DNA of 64,000 nt from Thaumasiovibrio sp047250365 (GTDB lineage: Bacteria; Pseudomonadota; Gammaproteobacteria; Enterobacterales; Vibrionaceae), in the NCBI RefSeq assembly GCF_047250365.1, contig NZ_JBLBVL010000001.1, positions 62,001 to 126,000 of the forward strand. Direction: 5' to 3'. Under the pieces are notes generated by a model. That model saw nothing but the letters and a program-made list of their open reading frames with translations. It was not told where the DNA came from and searched no databases. Shown piece by piece: positions 1-8,933 of this stretch (the stretch's first letter is position 1; each line of letters opens with the position of its first letter). Made by a program: the position numbers and the translations under genes.

Positions 1-1292
1 ATCTGTGCAAATATCAGCAGTGCTGACAATCCATCTTTATCCCAAACGGTGCTCCCAACACAGTAACCAATCGCCTCTTCGTAGGCCATTAGAAACGGAT
101 GGTTCGCTGACTGCTTATCTATTGCAACATTAGATAACCACTTAAACCCTGTTAGCGTTTGAAAATAGACCCCGCCATGCTGTGTGGCGATCTGCTGTAA
201 CAGTTTTGACGAAACGATGGTATTACCGACCATCCCATTAGGATATTGGCTCAATAGGTAGTCGGCCAACAAACAACCAAACTGATCACCGCTTAAACGT
301 TGATAATTTCCCTGAGGAGTTTTAACGCTAACAGCAATACGATCGGCATCAGGATCGTTAGCAAAGGCTAAATCGGCGCCACAACATTCGGCTTCCTCTT
401 CAACCAAGTCCATGGCTCCGGGCTCTTCTGGGTTAGGAAAGTTAACCGTTGGAAATGTGCCATCAGGCTCTCGCTGTGACGCCACACTATAAACTGAATG
501 AAATCCCGCCTCTTTTAACAGGCTTTCAGCCATTTCTGCACCAACACCATGCATCGCAGTATACGCAATAGTTAGATGACTTGGTGTAATGGAAGCACTA
601 TACGGATGACAGAGAATCGCAGCTTTATATTGTTGATAATAGACATCGCCCACCCAATGCAACAGGCCTTGCTTTTCTCCTTCTGGCAACGGCATCTGCC
701 TCACTGGTTGTTGTGCAGCCTCCTCTATTTTCGCTGCAATTCCCGCATCGTGCGGGGGGATGATCTGCGCACCATTATGCCAATAGACTTTAAATCCATT
801 ATATTGCGGCGGATTATGACTCGCTGTTACCACAATGCCTGCAGCGGCATTCCGCCTGGTAATGCCAAAGGCAACAATGGGCGTCGCGGCAACCTGCTCG
901 GTCAGATAAACGTTAAACCCTTGTGCCATCAATGCCTCAGCGGCATCTCTAGCAAACTGCTTTGAATCGACTCTGCCATCATAACCAATAATCACACCAC
1001 GCTGTTTGGCATCAGGTACGTGTTGTTGCAAGTAATGGCCAAGCCCTGTCGCCGTTTCAATGATCACTAGCCGGTTCATTCGGTTAGGGCCTGCACCTAC
1101 TACCCCTCGCAAACCCGCGGTTCCAAATGCCAAACGAGAAGAAAAGCGCAAAATCAGTTCATCTGTGGCTTTTCTATCGATAAGTTCACTCAGTTCAGCT
1201 TGTGATACATCATCAATATCACGCGCAAGCCATGCTTTTGCTTGCTCATATATCTGCTTCACTTGTGCTGAATCCATAGATACTGGGTTCAT
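1..1292 (-). CDS. Phosphohexomutase (phosphoglucomutase/phosphomannomutase family), 3' end outside window
   Basis: Reading leftward, the frame opens MNPVSMDSAQVKQIYEQAKA and stays open to the window edge for about 430 codons. It carries the alpha-D-phosphohexomutase phosphoserine loop TASHNPPQYNGFKVYW and an N-terminal TAGLRG-like segment (FGTAGLRGVVGAGPNRMN). Members interconvert hexose 1- and 6-phosphates in the cytoplasm through an active-site phosphoserine. An AGGAGAT ribosome site lies just upstream of the chosen ATG at 1292; a second ATG five codons in is possible. Family members usually have 550-600 residues, so roughly a quarter of the gene lies beyond the window. Glucose or mannose specificity cannot be decided from what is visible. 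Confidence 0.9.
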   Translation of the reverse strand, partial: MNPVSMDSAQVKQIYEQAKAWLARDIDDVSQAELSELIDRKATDELILRFSSRLAFGTAGLRGVVGAGPNRMNRLVIIETATGLGHYLQQHVPDAKQRGVIIGYDGRVDSKQFARDAAEALMAQGFNVYLTEQVAATPIVAFGITRRNAAAGIVVTASHNPPQYNGFKVYWHNGAQIIPPHDAGIAAKIEEAAQQPVRQMPLPEGEKQGLLHWVGDVYYQQYKAAILCHPYSASITPSHLTIAYTAMHGVGAEMAESLLKEAGFHSVYSVASQREPDGTFPTVNFPNPEEPGAMDLVEEEAECCGADLAFANDPDADRIAVSVKTPQGNYQRLSGDQFGCLLADYLLSQYPNGMVGNTIVSSKLLQQIATQHGGVYFQTLTGFKWLSNVAIDKQSANHPFLMAYEEAIGYCVGSTVWDKDGLSALLIFAQ

Positions 1293-1434
1293 CCTCTATC
1301 TCCTCTCACTGGCGCAATATCGAGTTATTATCCTTTCTTTTAGTATGGCCAAAAAAGCACCGAAATGGACGTAAAGAACCACATCCCTGATTATTCATCG
1401 GTATGTGGCTCACAAAAAGTTCGTCAGGCGATAA

Positions 1435-2958
1435 TTATTGGGAGATGGCGGTCTTATTACTCACCGAGTTATCGCGTTCTTCCTCTAAACGGGCAAAATG
1501 AAGAGTGACCGCGTCACGTTGCGCTTCATTTAAGATCACACCAAGCTTGGTTCTCCGCCACAACACATCATTCGCGGTAATAGCATATTCATGGTTTATC
1601 AGATATTCCATCTCTTTACTAAACACCTCTGGCGCAATCTCTTCTCCCATATCGGTTTTATTTTTTACCTCAGCAAGAAGCGTGTGAACATTTGAACCAT
1701 ACTGGCGCAATAAGCGTCGGCGCAATGCCACTGACATCCAGGGCTGCATGCGAGAAAGTCGCGTATCCCATTGTGAGAATTCAAACCCTTCTCCACCGGG
1801 CAAACATGCACCCGCTGTCCAAGCACTGCCCATCTCAGGGAAATACGGCTTAAGTTGCTGCATTGCTGTCTCGGCGAGTTTACGGTATGTCGTTAACTTT
1901 CCACCAAAAATAGACAGTAACGGCCCTTGTTCATCGTGTTGTTCCAAATTCAGTGTATAGTCTCGGGTTACGGCCTGCGGTGAGTCCGATTCGTCATCAC
2001 AAAGTGGGCGAACGCCACTAAATGACCAGACGATATGGCTGCTATCTAACTGCTTAACAAAATGCGCGTTGACAACATCCAATAAATATTGTTTTTCACT
2101 CTCTTCTATTGCCACATTGCGTGGCTCTCCACGGTATTCCACATCTGTGGTACCTATCATCGAATAGTCGTGCAAATACGGGATAACAAAGACAATACGC
2201 TTATCATCATTTTGAAGGATGTAGGCACGTGGGTCGTTATGCAGCTTTGTCACTACGATATGTGACCCTTTAATCAAGCGGATCCCTCGTGGTGATACCG
2301 CCTCCAATTGCTCGGTGATGACACTGTTCACCCAGGGGCCTGCCGCATTAATTAAAGCGCGGCACCGGCGGATTTCCTCACGCTGCGTCGTCTCATCAAA
2401 TAAGGTTACCTTCCATAAAGCACCTTCGCGCTCAGCCTTTTCAACGCGGCAATAGTTGCGCACTTCAGCACCATTTTGCGCTGCTTGTTTAATGTTCTCG
2501 ATAACGAGTCGCGCATCATCCACCCAGCAATCTGAATACTCAAAGCCGTTCATAATTTCAGGTTTCATTATCGCAGAGTCGTTTAAATCAACGCCATGAG
2601 ACCCTTTCAATGTTGTACGTTTGCCTAAAAAATCATAAAGAAACAGCCCGGCACGGATCATCCATGCGGGACGTAAAAACGGGCGATGTGGCAAAACGAA
2701 TCGCATGGGCGTCACGATATGCGGAGCTTTCGCTAATAACACTTCACGCTCTCTTAGTGCCTCTGCTACTAAACGAAACTCATAGTGCTCTAGATAACGC
2801 AGGCCGCCATGTATTAATTTCGAACTCGCCGAGGACGTTGCTGATGCAAAATCCTTTGCTTCGTATAAACCCACTTTAAGGTTGCGCCCCGATGCATCTG
2901 CGGCAATACCCGCCCCATTTATGCCACCACCAATCACAATTACATCCAATGTATCCAT
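1435..2958 (-). CDS. glpD: Aerobic glycerol-3-phosphate dehydrogenase GlpD
   Basis: This 507-residue flavoprotein oxidises sn-glycerol 3-phosphate to dihydroxyacetone phosphate at the inner membrane and passes electrons to quinone. The N-terminus holds the FAD-binding glycine motif VIGGGINGAGIAADASGRN (about residues 8-26), followed by SSKLIHGGLRYLEHYEF, typical of GlpD/GlpA. The length matches E. coli GlpD (about 501). A GAAAGGGG ribosome site precedes the ATG. No other glp gene is visible next to it; the leftward neighbour is the phosphohexomutase, so it appears to be transcribed alone. Confidence 0.95.
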   Translation of the reverse strand: MDTLDVIVIGGGINGAGIAADASGRNLKVGLYEAKDFASATSSASSKLIHGGLRYLEHYEFRLVAEALREREVLLAKAPHIVTPMRFVLPHRPFLRPAWMIRAGLFLYDFLGKRTTLKGSHGVDLNDSAIMKPEIMNGFEYSDCWVDDARLVIENIKQAAQNGAEVRNYCRVEKAEREGALWKVTLFDETTQREEIRRCRALINAAGPWVNSVITEQLEAVSPRGIRLIKGSHIVVTKLHNDPRAYILQNDDKRIVFVIPYLHDYSMIGTTDVEYRGEPRNVAIEESEKQYLLDVVNAHFVKQLDSSHIVWSFSGVRPLCDDESDSPQAVTRDYTLNLEQHDEQGPLLSIFGGKLTTYRKLAETAMQQLKPYFPEMGSAWTAGACLPGGEGFEFSQWDTRLSRMQPWMSVALRRRLLRQYGSNVHTLLAEVKNKTDMGEEIAPEVFSKEMEYLINHEYAITANDVLWRRTKLGVILNEAQRDAVTLHFARLEEERDNSVSNKTAISQ

Positions 2959-3127
2959 GTCACCCCTTTCAACAACCCGCGGATATCTTGCTCATATAAT
3001 GAGCATAGGATACAACGCCCATTTTCCATCAATTAATATAGGTCGCTCCTAAGCGCTGTCGTGAAATACAAATGAACGCATTGATATGGAACCCAAATCA
3101 AACCCCTCGGTGATATAAATAAGTTCA

Positions 3128-3179
3128 TCATCTATGTTTGATGCGCCAGCAATTCATCTATGTTTGATGCGCCAGCAAT
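3128..3179. repeat. Perfect 26-bp tandem duplication
   Basis: Two identical, directly adjacent 26-bp units (3128-3153 and 3154-3179), each beginning TCATCTATGTTTGATGCGCC. They lie in decayed intergenic DNA between glpD and the LysR pseudogene, and look like a recent slippage or unequal-recombination event. No function is evident. Confidence 0.9.
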
Positions 3180-3191
3180 AACAAGGGCCGG

Positions 3192-3520
3192 GGCATATCT
3201 AATCGCTTAACATCTAAATATGTGGCATTGTTGGAAGAGCGTATTGGTGGGCGGCTTCTTCAAAGAACCACTCGTAAAGTTAGCTTAACGCCAACGGGTC
3301 AGGAACTCCTTGCCCTAACTTCATCCTGCATGATGACATTAAATTAGGCAAACTCACTCAATTACTTAATGACTATGAAACCAGCTCGCTTCCTATCTGT
3401 GCCGTTTATTTGTCGGGAACGGTCATGCCTAGAAAAACACGAGCACTAATAGACTTTGCTGTTGACGAGTTTCTTGATAATGCATCAGGCGTAAAAAAGA
3501 AAAGTGACACCGTAGCGTAA
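3192..3520 (+). pseudogene. LysR-family regulator remnant (internally deleted, frameshifted)
   Basis: Two separated fragments read as a LysR regulator. The first (from about 3198) encodes SNRLTSKYVALLEERIGGR then LLQRTTRKVSLTPTGQELL, matching the recognition helix and wing of the LysR HTH. It runs into a stop. A second fragment in another frame (about 3338-3520) encodes DDIKLGKLTQLLNDYE followed by LPICAVYLSGTVMPRKTRALIDF, the usual C-terminal end of the LysR effector domain, and then TAA. About 200 codons between them are missing and there is no start codon, so the gene is dead. It has no partner gene left nearby. Confidence 0.8.
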
Positions 3521-3658
3521 CAGTGTTTTCTTATGGTTTTAATTATTAAATTCTCTAGGGACAGCATCTAATGAGAGAAACCTAACGCTAAATTTTCGCC
3601 ATATTGATGATTTCTCCAGCAAACAATCCCATTTATCCTCAAATTTCAATGTAGTTAC

Positions 3659-3687
3659 TTGCATCCAATGTTAAAGCTGATTATCAT
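3659..3687 (+). promoter_or_regulatory. Candidate sigma-70 promoter of the tRNA-Val cluster
   Basis: TTGCAT and TATCAT are separated by 17 bp and lie about 28 bp upstream of the first tRNA. Spacing and position fit a housekeeping promoter for the three-tRNA transcript. It is assigned by eye only. Confidence 0.45.
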
Positions 3688-3714
3688 TCTTCTCGTTCTC
3701 TGATGAGACACTGT

Positions 3715-3791
3715 ACGACCGTAGCTCAGTTGGTTAGAGCACCACCTTGACATGGTGGGGGTCGGTGGTTCGAATCCACTCGGTCGTACCA
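3715..3791 (+). tRNA. tRNA-Val(GAC)
   Basis: A 77-nt cloverleaf. The acceptor ACGACCG pairs with CGGTCGT, the D-stem is GCTC/GAGC, and the anticodon arm CCACC-TTGACAT-GGTGG gives anticodon GAC. The T-arm has TTCGAAT and CCA is encoded. It is first of three valine tRNAs in one transcript. Confidence 0.95.
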
Positions 3792-3843
3792 ACGTTTCCT
3801 TTAGATTTTATAATCCAAAGGCAAAACGGCAAAGACAGAATTT

Positions 3844-3920
3844 GGGTCTATAGCTCAGTTGGTTAGAGTACTACCTTGACATGGTAGGGGTCGGCAGTTC
3901 GAGTCTGCCTAGACCCACCA
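3844..3920 (+). tRNA. tRNA-Val(GAC), second copy with different acceptor stem
   Basis: A 77-nt cloverleaf. The acceptor GGGTCTA pairs with TAGACCC and the anticodon arm CTACC-TTGACAT-GGTAG again gives GAC; CCA is encoded. The acceptor, anticodon and T stems carry paired changes relative to the first copy, so it is a diverged functional paralogue and not a recent duplicate. Confidence 0.95.
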
Positions 3921-3968
3921 AATTCCAATAATCGCACTCTCGAAAGAGAATCCCATCGCGATTATTGA

Positions 3969-4044
3969 GGGCGATTAGCTCAGTTGGGAGAGCACCTCCC
4001 TTACAAGGAGGGGGTCACTGGTTCGAGCCCGGTATCGCCCACCA
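3969..4044 (+). tRNA. tRNA-Val(TAC)
   Basis: A 76-nt cloverleaf. The acceptor GGGCGAT pairs with ATCGCCC and the anticodon arm CCTCC-CTTACAA-GGAGG gives anticodon TAC. The T-loop is TTCGAGC and CCA is encoded. It is the last of the three valine tRNAs and is followed by a terminator. Confidence 0.95.
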
Positions 4045-4053
4045 CTTAAGTAA

Positions 4054-4081
4054 AAAACCCCGCTCTTTGAGCGGGGTTTTT
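4054..4081 (+). terminator. Rho-independent terminator of the tRNA cluster
   Basis: The stem CCCCGCTC/GAGCGGGG has a 3-nt TTT loop and is flanked by A-rich and T-rich tracts, ten bases after the last tRNA. Confidence 0.9.
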
Positions 4082-4215
4082 GCGTTTACATTGAGAAAAA
4101 TTATGGTGTTGAATCGGACCTCGCGTATTCGTTTTGAAGCCAACTTCAACCGTTTTAGCCCGTCGACTAATACATGAGTAGTGGGGCCTTGGCTAATGAG
4201 AAAATCGAGTTAATA

Positions 4216-4376
4216 AAACCTTGTAATGCTCTACGAACACAACGTGACACACAATGGTAATGCGCTGTGTCTTCCAAACTGTTGCTTACGTGGCTTTGGC
4301 ATCTCTTCTCCTCACTTCTAATCACCTGATTTGGTATAGGAGATAAAGGGAAAGTGCGCCAATAATAAGGGTGTCT
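4216..4376 (-). pseudogene. 5' remnant of a REP-associated Y1/HUH transposase
   Basis: Read leftward, this segment begins MPKPRKQQ and matches the start and upstream flank of the transposase fragment at 10684-10992 almost base for base, including the trailing GGGTGTC motif. Compared with that copy, 4 nt are missing just after the QQ codons, which shifts the frame. Everything beyond about 30 codons is gone. It is a dead fragment in the 4.1-4.6 kb gap; I see nothing else coding in that gap. Confidence 0.75.
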
Positions 4377-4627
4377 ATATCGATACTTCTATTTGATTTC
4401 TTCTAAGAGTTTTCTATACCCGAAACACACCTTCTTGGCAAAATAGCACCAAAACAGTTAATAATATTTACTTTTGTAGCAAATTGTTAGTAGCGCCAAT
4501 GAATCTATTGCCTTCACCGTTGCTTTCTTGCAACATGCAGACGAGCGATCATACTTAATCGAAAAGAAAAAATGTTAGTAGACTCTTCGAATATAGCTTC
4601 AACGACCCATAGAAAAAGGAAACGACT

Positions 4628-6169
4628 ATCTTAAAGCGTTACTACCTTGTTTTGCTGGCACTAGTGTATTGCATCGCATTAAATGCCTGCTCGTCTACCA
4701 GCTACAGTGAACATTCTGAGTCACAATTGTCGATTAGCCGCGAAGAACCAAGCTATCTCGCCAGCAGTATGGCACGCCTTCGTGGTAAGCACCCTGAAGA
4801 CAAATCAGCATCACTCGTGCTTGCCGACCCCATCGATGCACTTGTCGCTCGAATTGCACTCATGCGTAAGGCGCAACATAGTCTCGATGTACAGTACTAC
4901 ATTTTTAAAAATGACCTTTCCGGGCAACTGCTTGCTAATGAGATGTTGCTGGCGGCAGATCGCGGCGTAAAAGTCCGTTTATTGGTTGATGATTTGGGTA
5001 GCTTCGGGAACGATAAAGCCCTATATGCCCTTAATGCCCACACTAATATCGATATCCGTCTGTTCAATGCTTTCTCCCGCAGCAGGGCAATGATTAGCCA
5101 ATTAGTGAAAGTTAACAGCTATAAAACGCGTAGGATGCACAACAAAGCGCTGATAGCTGACAACCAGTTATCAATTATCGGTGGACGTAACATCGGAAAT
5201 GAGTATTTTGGGGCAAACGACGATGTCATCTTTGCTGACTTAGACGTCATGGTATCTCAGCCTGCCACACAACAGATTTCTAACGTGTTCGATGATTTTT
5301 GGAATAGCCCCATTGCCAGAGATGTTGTGGATAAATTCCAGTTTGAATTTGATCAAGAAAAACTCACAGCGCAACGAAATGCGTTAAGTCAGCACTTAGA
5401 AGAACAAAGTAACTCTGAATATGCACGAGCGGTTGGAGAAAGTAACCTAGTGCATGCTAATGGCATCTTTCAACTCGACTTTACTTGGTCAAACGTATTA
5501 GTCAGCGCCGACAAAGCCAAAAAAATTACCGCGCCGCGCGACGAGTTCGACTTGATGATGGCACCTCAACTAGAGTCACTATTTAGTTCTTTACAGTCCG
5601 ATCTGATTTTAGTTTCACCCTATTTTGTTCCCGGCGATAAAGGCGTTGCGTACTTCAAGTCGCTGCGAGAGCGTGGTATTAACATCACGATTATTACTAA
5701 CTCGCTGGCCTCAAATGATGTTCCAATCGTACACTCTGGCTATGCCAAATACCGTAAAGCGCTGTTAAAAATGGGTGTTCGTCTATTTGAAATTGATGGA
5801 AGAGATGTAAAAAAACGTCAATACAACTCGTTTAGCGACCGATTTGCGTCAAAATCCAGCTTGCATGCCAAGTTCTTTATTCTTGATAACAAAGCCACCT
5901 TTATCGGTAGCTTTAACTTCGACCCGCGCTCAGTGTTTGAAAATACAGAAATCGGTGTCACGCTGCTCTCTGAACCGTTATCACAAAATATTGCCAATGA
6001 AATTAACACCACGTTATATCAGGTCGCTTTTGAACTCACTCTAGATGAGCGTGACAAGATTGTTTGGACATTAGGTGACGAAAGCTACAACGTCGAACCC
6101 GGTACGAGTTGGTTAAAACGCAGCGCCAATGTCTTAATGGGATTATTGCCTGTTGAATCACAACTCTAG
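4628..6169 (+). CDS. ClsC-like phospholipase D/cardiolipin synthase family lipoprotein
   Basis: Two HKD motifs of the phospholipase D superfamily are clear: MHNKALIADNQLSIIGGRNIG and LHAKFFILDNKATFIGSFN. The pattern with DVQYYIF and GGRNIGNEYFGA is closest to ClsC (YmdC), which makes cardiolipin from phosphatidylglycerol and phosphatidylethanolamine. The N-terminus LKRYYLVLLALVYCIALNAC is a lipoprotein signal peptide with lipobox LNAC. That signal needs translation to begin before 4652. No ATG, GTG or TTG is available there: the AGGAAA ribosome site is followed by an ATC codon at 4628. TTG at 4652 is the first conventional start but would lose the positively charged signal region. About 513 residues from 4628. 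No YmdB partner is adjacent. Confidence 0.82.
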   Translation: MLKRYYLVLLALVYCIALNACSSTSYSEHSESQLSISREEPSYLASSMARLRGKHPEDKSASLVLADPIDALVARIALMRKAQHSLDVQYYIFKNDLSGQLLANEMLLAADRGVKVRLLVDDLGSFGNDKALYALNAHTNIDIRLFNAFSRSRAMISQLVKVNSYKTRRMHNKALIADNQLSIIGGRNIGNEYFGANDDVIFADLDVMVSQPATQQISNVFDDFWNSPIARDVVDKFQFEFDQEKLTAQRNALSQHLEEQSNSEYARAVGESNLVHANGIFQLDFTWSNVLVSADKAKKITAPRDEFDLMMAPQLESLFSSLQSDLILVSPYFVPGDKGVAYFKSLRERGINITIITNSLASNDVPIVHSGYAKYRKALLKMGVRLFEIDGRDVKKRQYNSFSDRFASKSSLHAKFFILDNKATFIGSFNFDPRSVFENTEIGVTLLSEPLSQNIANEINTTLYQVAFELTLDERDKIVWTLGDESYNVEPGTSWLKRSANVLMGLLPVESQL

Positions 6170-6249
6170 CTGAGCAGGTTCTACATACCGAAAAGCAACA
6201 ACAGGCCGTTATAAACCAGAAATAAAAGACATAAACAGTCAGCCGAACT

Positions 6250-7938
6250 CTAAAATTCGGCATCCACCTGAAAAGTCATTTTCTCATTGGTAACAGGGTG
6301 ACGAAGCGACAACTGCTCGGCGTGTAAATGCAAGCGAGTTGACTTATATCCGTAAAGATCATCACCAACAATAGGCATATTTAGCCCATCTATGTGCGCA
6401 CAATGAACGCGTAATTGATGAGTTCGTCCCGTTTTCGGGTAGAGGTAAACCTTAGTACGATTGTTTTTGCGTTCTATCACTTCAAAGGTTGTTTCTGCTG
6501 GTTTCCCATCGGTGAAACAGACCATCTGCCGTGGGCGGTCGCCAATATCTCCTCGTATGGGTAGCGCTATCTTTCCTCGCGATGGCTCAACATGTCCCTC
6601 AAGTAGGGCCACATATCGCTTCGACACCGTGCGGTTTATAAACTGTTGCTGGATAATTTTGTTTGCTTCAACACTTAAAGCCAATACCAATAGCCCAGAT
6701 GTTGACATATCAAGCCGATGCACAATCAATGGGCCAGTGGCATCTGGATAGCGCGCTTTAATCCGGCTATACACGGAATCTGTTATGCTCTTTCCTGGCA
6801 CAGAGAGAAACTCGGCAGGTTTATTTACGATCACCATCGCTGAGTCTTCATAAATAATCTCTAAATCTCGCCCTTGAGCTGGATTGACGATCAGAGGGCT
6901 GTCATCGGTTTCGATACCCTCTAGCATATGCGATAAAATCTCAAAGCATTTGCTTTGGCAAACTGGATAGAAATTTTTGTGCTGCCTAATCTGATCTTTG
7001 GGTGAAGCGCCCCACCAAAACTCTGTAATGGCTAATGGGGTGATATCATGCAAAAAAGCATGGTTTAATAACTTTGGCACAACGCACTCTCCAAGCCCAC
7101 TAGGAACTGAAGCGATAACATCATGGTTTAAGCTCATCAACTCATCTAAGTGCTTTACCTCTCCCGCTGCATTTCTAAAGCGAAACAATTTAAATCGCTC
7201 TTCCAACGCGTTATTAATCGCCCTCGTTCGCGCTGCTTTTAAATCGTCAATCGCGGTTCGTCTAGCATTTAAGGTAGCGGTTAGTGCTTCAACCTTAACA
7301 AGCCATTGCTGCTTTAGCGTTTTAAACGCCCTCTTCTCTTGACTACTTTCTTTGGCCAATCTATCGCGCAATGCAAAGTCTTGATCGTAAGCCGGAGAAT
7401 CTCTTAGTGCTTTTCTTTGCCGCTTCGCTGCGCTGATGCGTTGTCGCTCCGCTTCAATTTCCCTCTCAGCTTGGTCTGTTTCTGTGCGTAATTGTTTTGA
7501 TAGCTCAGCAAAATCTTGCTGGTTTTCTAACTCATCAATAGCTGCGTTCAATTGGTTGATGGCCATACCATGTTTGCTAGAAAGCGCTTGCTCACGCTCA
7601 GTGTCAAACACCGGCGGCACAAAACCCGGCTGAATATATTCCCCAGCCAATGTTCCTGCAAAACCAGTCAAATAGCCTATTTCACCCGATTTGTCTTTTC
7701 CCAAAAGTACGCCAAACATCTTACCGCCTGCGGCAACGTTGTCCGAGCCATGATCGCAAACCAAACTAAAGTCATGCTCCCAATCCGTTTGCGCCATCAA
7801 GTGTTGTTGTAACTCTTCTACTGCTAGCAAGCACAGTGGATGCGGATCATAATAGTAGGGAAAAGTGAAACGCTCAGGTAACGGGATTGACTGTATATTT
7901 TGCTTAAAGTGGCTAAAAAAGGCAGTAGAGGAAGGCAT
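6250..7938 (-). CDS. RluA-family pseudouridine synthase, long form
   Basis: The C-terminal half holds the RluA/RluC signature HRLDMSTSGLLVLALS with the catalytic aspartate, and later KTGRTHQLRVHCAHI. These enzymes isomerise specific uridines in rRNA or tRNA. The first ~330 residues are an extra region rich in coiled-coil-like Glu/Gln/Arg sequence (ELENQQDFAELSKQL and following), a long architecture seen in vibrio and shewanella homologues. The chosen ATG gives 562 residues starting MPSSTAFFSHFK; an upstream GTG at 8010 would add 24 residues that do not look conserved. The RNA target cannot be told from sequence. Confidence 0.85.
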   Translation of the reverse strand: MPSSTAFFSHFKQNIQSIPLPERFTFPYYYDPHPLCLLAVEELQQHLMAQTDWEHDFSLVCDHGSDNVAAGGKMFGVLLGKDKSGEIGYLTGFAGTLAGEYIQPGFVPPVFDTEREQALSSKHGMAINQLNAAIDELENQQDFAELSKQLRTETDQAEREIEAERQRISAAKRQRKALRDSPAYDQDFALRDRLAKESSQEKRAFKTLKQQWLVKVEALTATLNARRTAIDDLKAARTRAINNALEERFKLFRFRNAAGEVKHLDELMSLNHDVIASVPSGLGECVVPKLLNHAFLHDITPLAITEFWWGASPKDQIRQHKNFYPVCQSKCFEILSHMLEGIETDDSPLIVNPAQGRDLEIIYEDSAMVIVNKPAEFLSVPGKSITDSVYSRIKARYPDATGPLIVHRLDMSTSGLLVLALSVEANKIIQQQFINRTVSKRYVALLEGHVEPSRGKIALPIRGDIGDRPRQMVCFTDGKPAETTFEVIERKNNRTKVYLYPKTGRTHQLRVHCAHIDGLNMPIVGDDLYGYKSTRLHLHAEQLSLRHPVTNEKMTFQVDAEF

Positions 7939-8046
7939 AACAAGTTCCGAAGTAAAGGGACAGCTGTGTCTAATAAAGACCAGCAATGTCGAACGAGCGC
8001 AGTTTACCACTCAAGAAAGCGTTTGAGAAATGGAGTGCAAACCAAA

Positions 8047-8793
8047 TTAGCGTCGACCGGTACTTAAAAAATGCACCCAATCTTCCCGACCTTGATCTCG
8101 TGCCGCCTCGACCGCTTTCGTCACATCATACTTCACTTTGTGAAACGCTATTTTCCAGGTGTTATCGGCGCTTTTTTGCAAGGTGGCATAAGACGCTTTG
8201 GCGGAGTAATTTTGCATCGCATGGGGGTATGGCTCATCATCAACATAGGCAGGAAGACCCACACTTCCCGGATTAATCACCAACTGGCCAGTCGACAATT
8301 CGACACATCGCGGTATGTGGGTGTGACCACAAAGAATGATGGGAGAAGATACCCCATTTAACCGCGTGATTATCTCACTATCACTACGCACCTCTGGTTT
8401 GCCGCTACTGACATCTTCTAAGAGATAGATAAGATCGTCGCTAGGCGTTCCATGGCAAGCGTAAATATCTGGGGTGATTTGCAAATCGAAAGGTAGCTGC
8501 TTCATCCACACTAGAGGTGAACCGCCTAAATCATCTAAGATAAACCGCAACGTTGGGTTTGACTCGATATCTGCCTGTGTTGCTGAATAAATCTGGCGAT
8601 CTTGATTGCCAGAGATGGTTATCGCATCCAATGCTATGAGGTAATCATACGTCTCTCTCGGTGCGATTGGACCATACAATATATCGCCAAGATTAATAAA
8701 CGAAGTAACCCCTTGCGCTCTTGCGTCATCAACGCAGGCTTTTAGGGCAAAGATATTGCTATGAATATCTGATAATACAGCGAACTTTTGCAA
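8047..8793 (-). CDS. Metallophosphoesterase family protein
   Basis: The 248-residue protein shows the calcineurin-like metallophosphoesterase blocks in order: SDIHSN (8-13), GDILYG, SGNQDR, and GHTHIP near the C-terminal third. The third block normally reads GNHD/E; here the usual histidine is glutamine, which may alter metal or leaving-group chemistry. Translation probably starts at TTG, placed seven bases after an AAGGAG ribosome site. No signal peptide, so cytoplasmic. The substrate is unknown. It is likely transcribed alone. Confidence 0.8.
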   Translation of the reverse strand: MQKFAVLSDIHSNIFALKACVDDARAQGVTSFINLGDILYGPIAPRETYDYLIALDAITISGNQDRQIYSATQADIESNPTLRFILDDLGGSPLVWMKQLPFDLQITPDIYACHGTPSDDLIYLLEDVSSGKPEVRSDSEIITRLNGVSSPIILCGHTHIPRCVELSTGQLVINPGSVGLPAYVDDEPYPHAMQNYSAKASYATLQKSADNTWKIAFHKVKYDVTKAVEAARDQGREDWVHFLSTGRR

Positions 8794-8895
8794 TGCACTC
8801 TCCTTATGCTCATGCCTCTCACTGTAGCATCTGCTTAACTCGCAAAACAGGGTGTAATCTTGCTATATAAGAGATTTAGGAAAGTAACACCGCAT

Positions 8896-8919
8896 AAAAG
8901 GCCCTCGGTTGAGGGCTTT
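8896..8919 (-). terminator. Terminator after the lipase gene
   Basis: Read leftward, AAAGCCCTC-AACC-GAGGGCCTTTT forms a GC-rich stem with a 4-nt loop and a T tract, starting 15 bases after the lipase stop. Confidence 0.8.
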
Positions 8920-8933
8920 CAATAACAGGCCGC

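Noticed and set aside
576..1374. Forward-strand open frames opposite the phosphohexomutase
   Set aside because: They are antisense shadows; the reverse strand has clear catalytic motifs.
1376..1410. CCACAT/ATGTGG hairpin as glpD terminator
   Set aside because: Only six paired bases with a long loop; too weak to list as a feature.
3965..4177. Frame of 70 codons running through the third tRNA-Val and its terminator
   Set aside because: It is read-through of tRNA and terminator sequence; no protein resemblance.
4652..6169. PLD protein considered as a T6SS Tle5-type effector
   Set aside because: It has a lipoprotein signal and ClsC-like motif arrangement, unlike secreted Tle5 enzymes.
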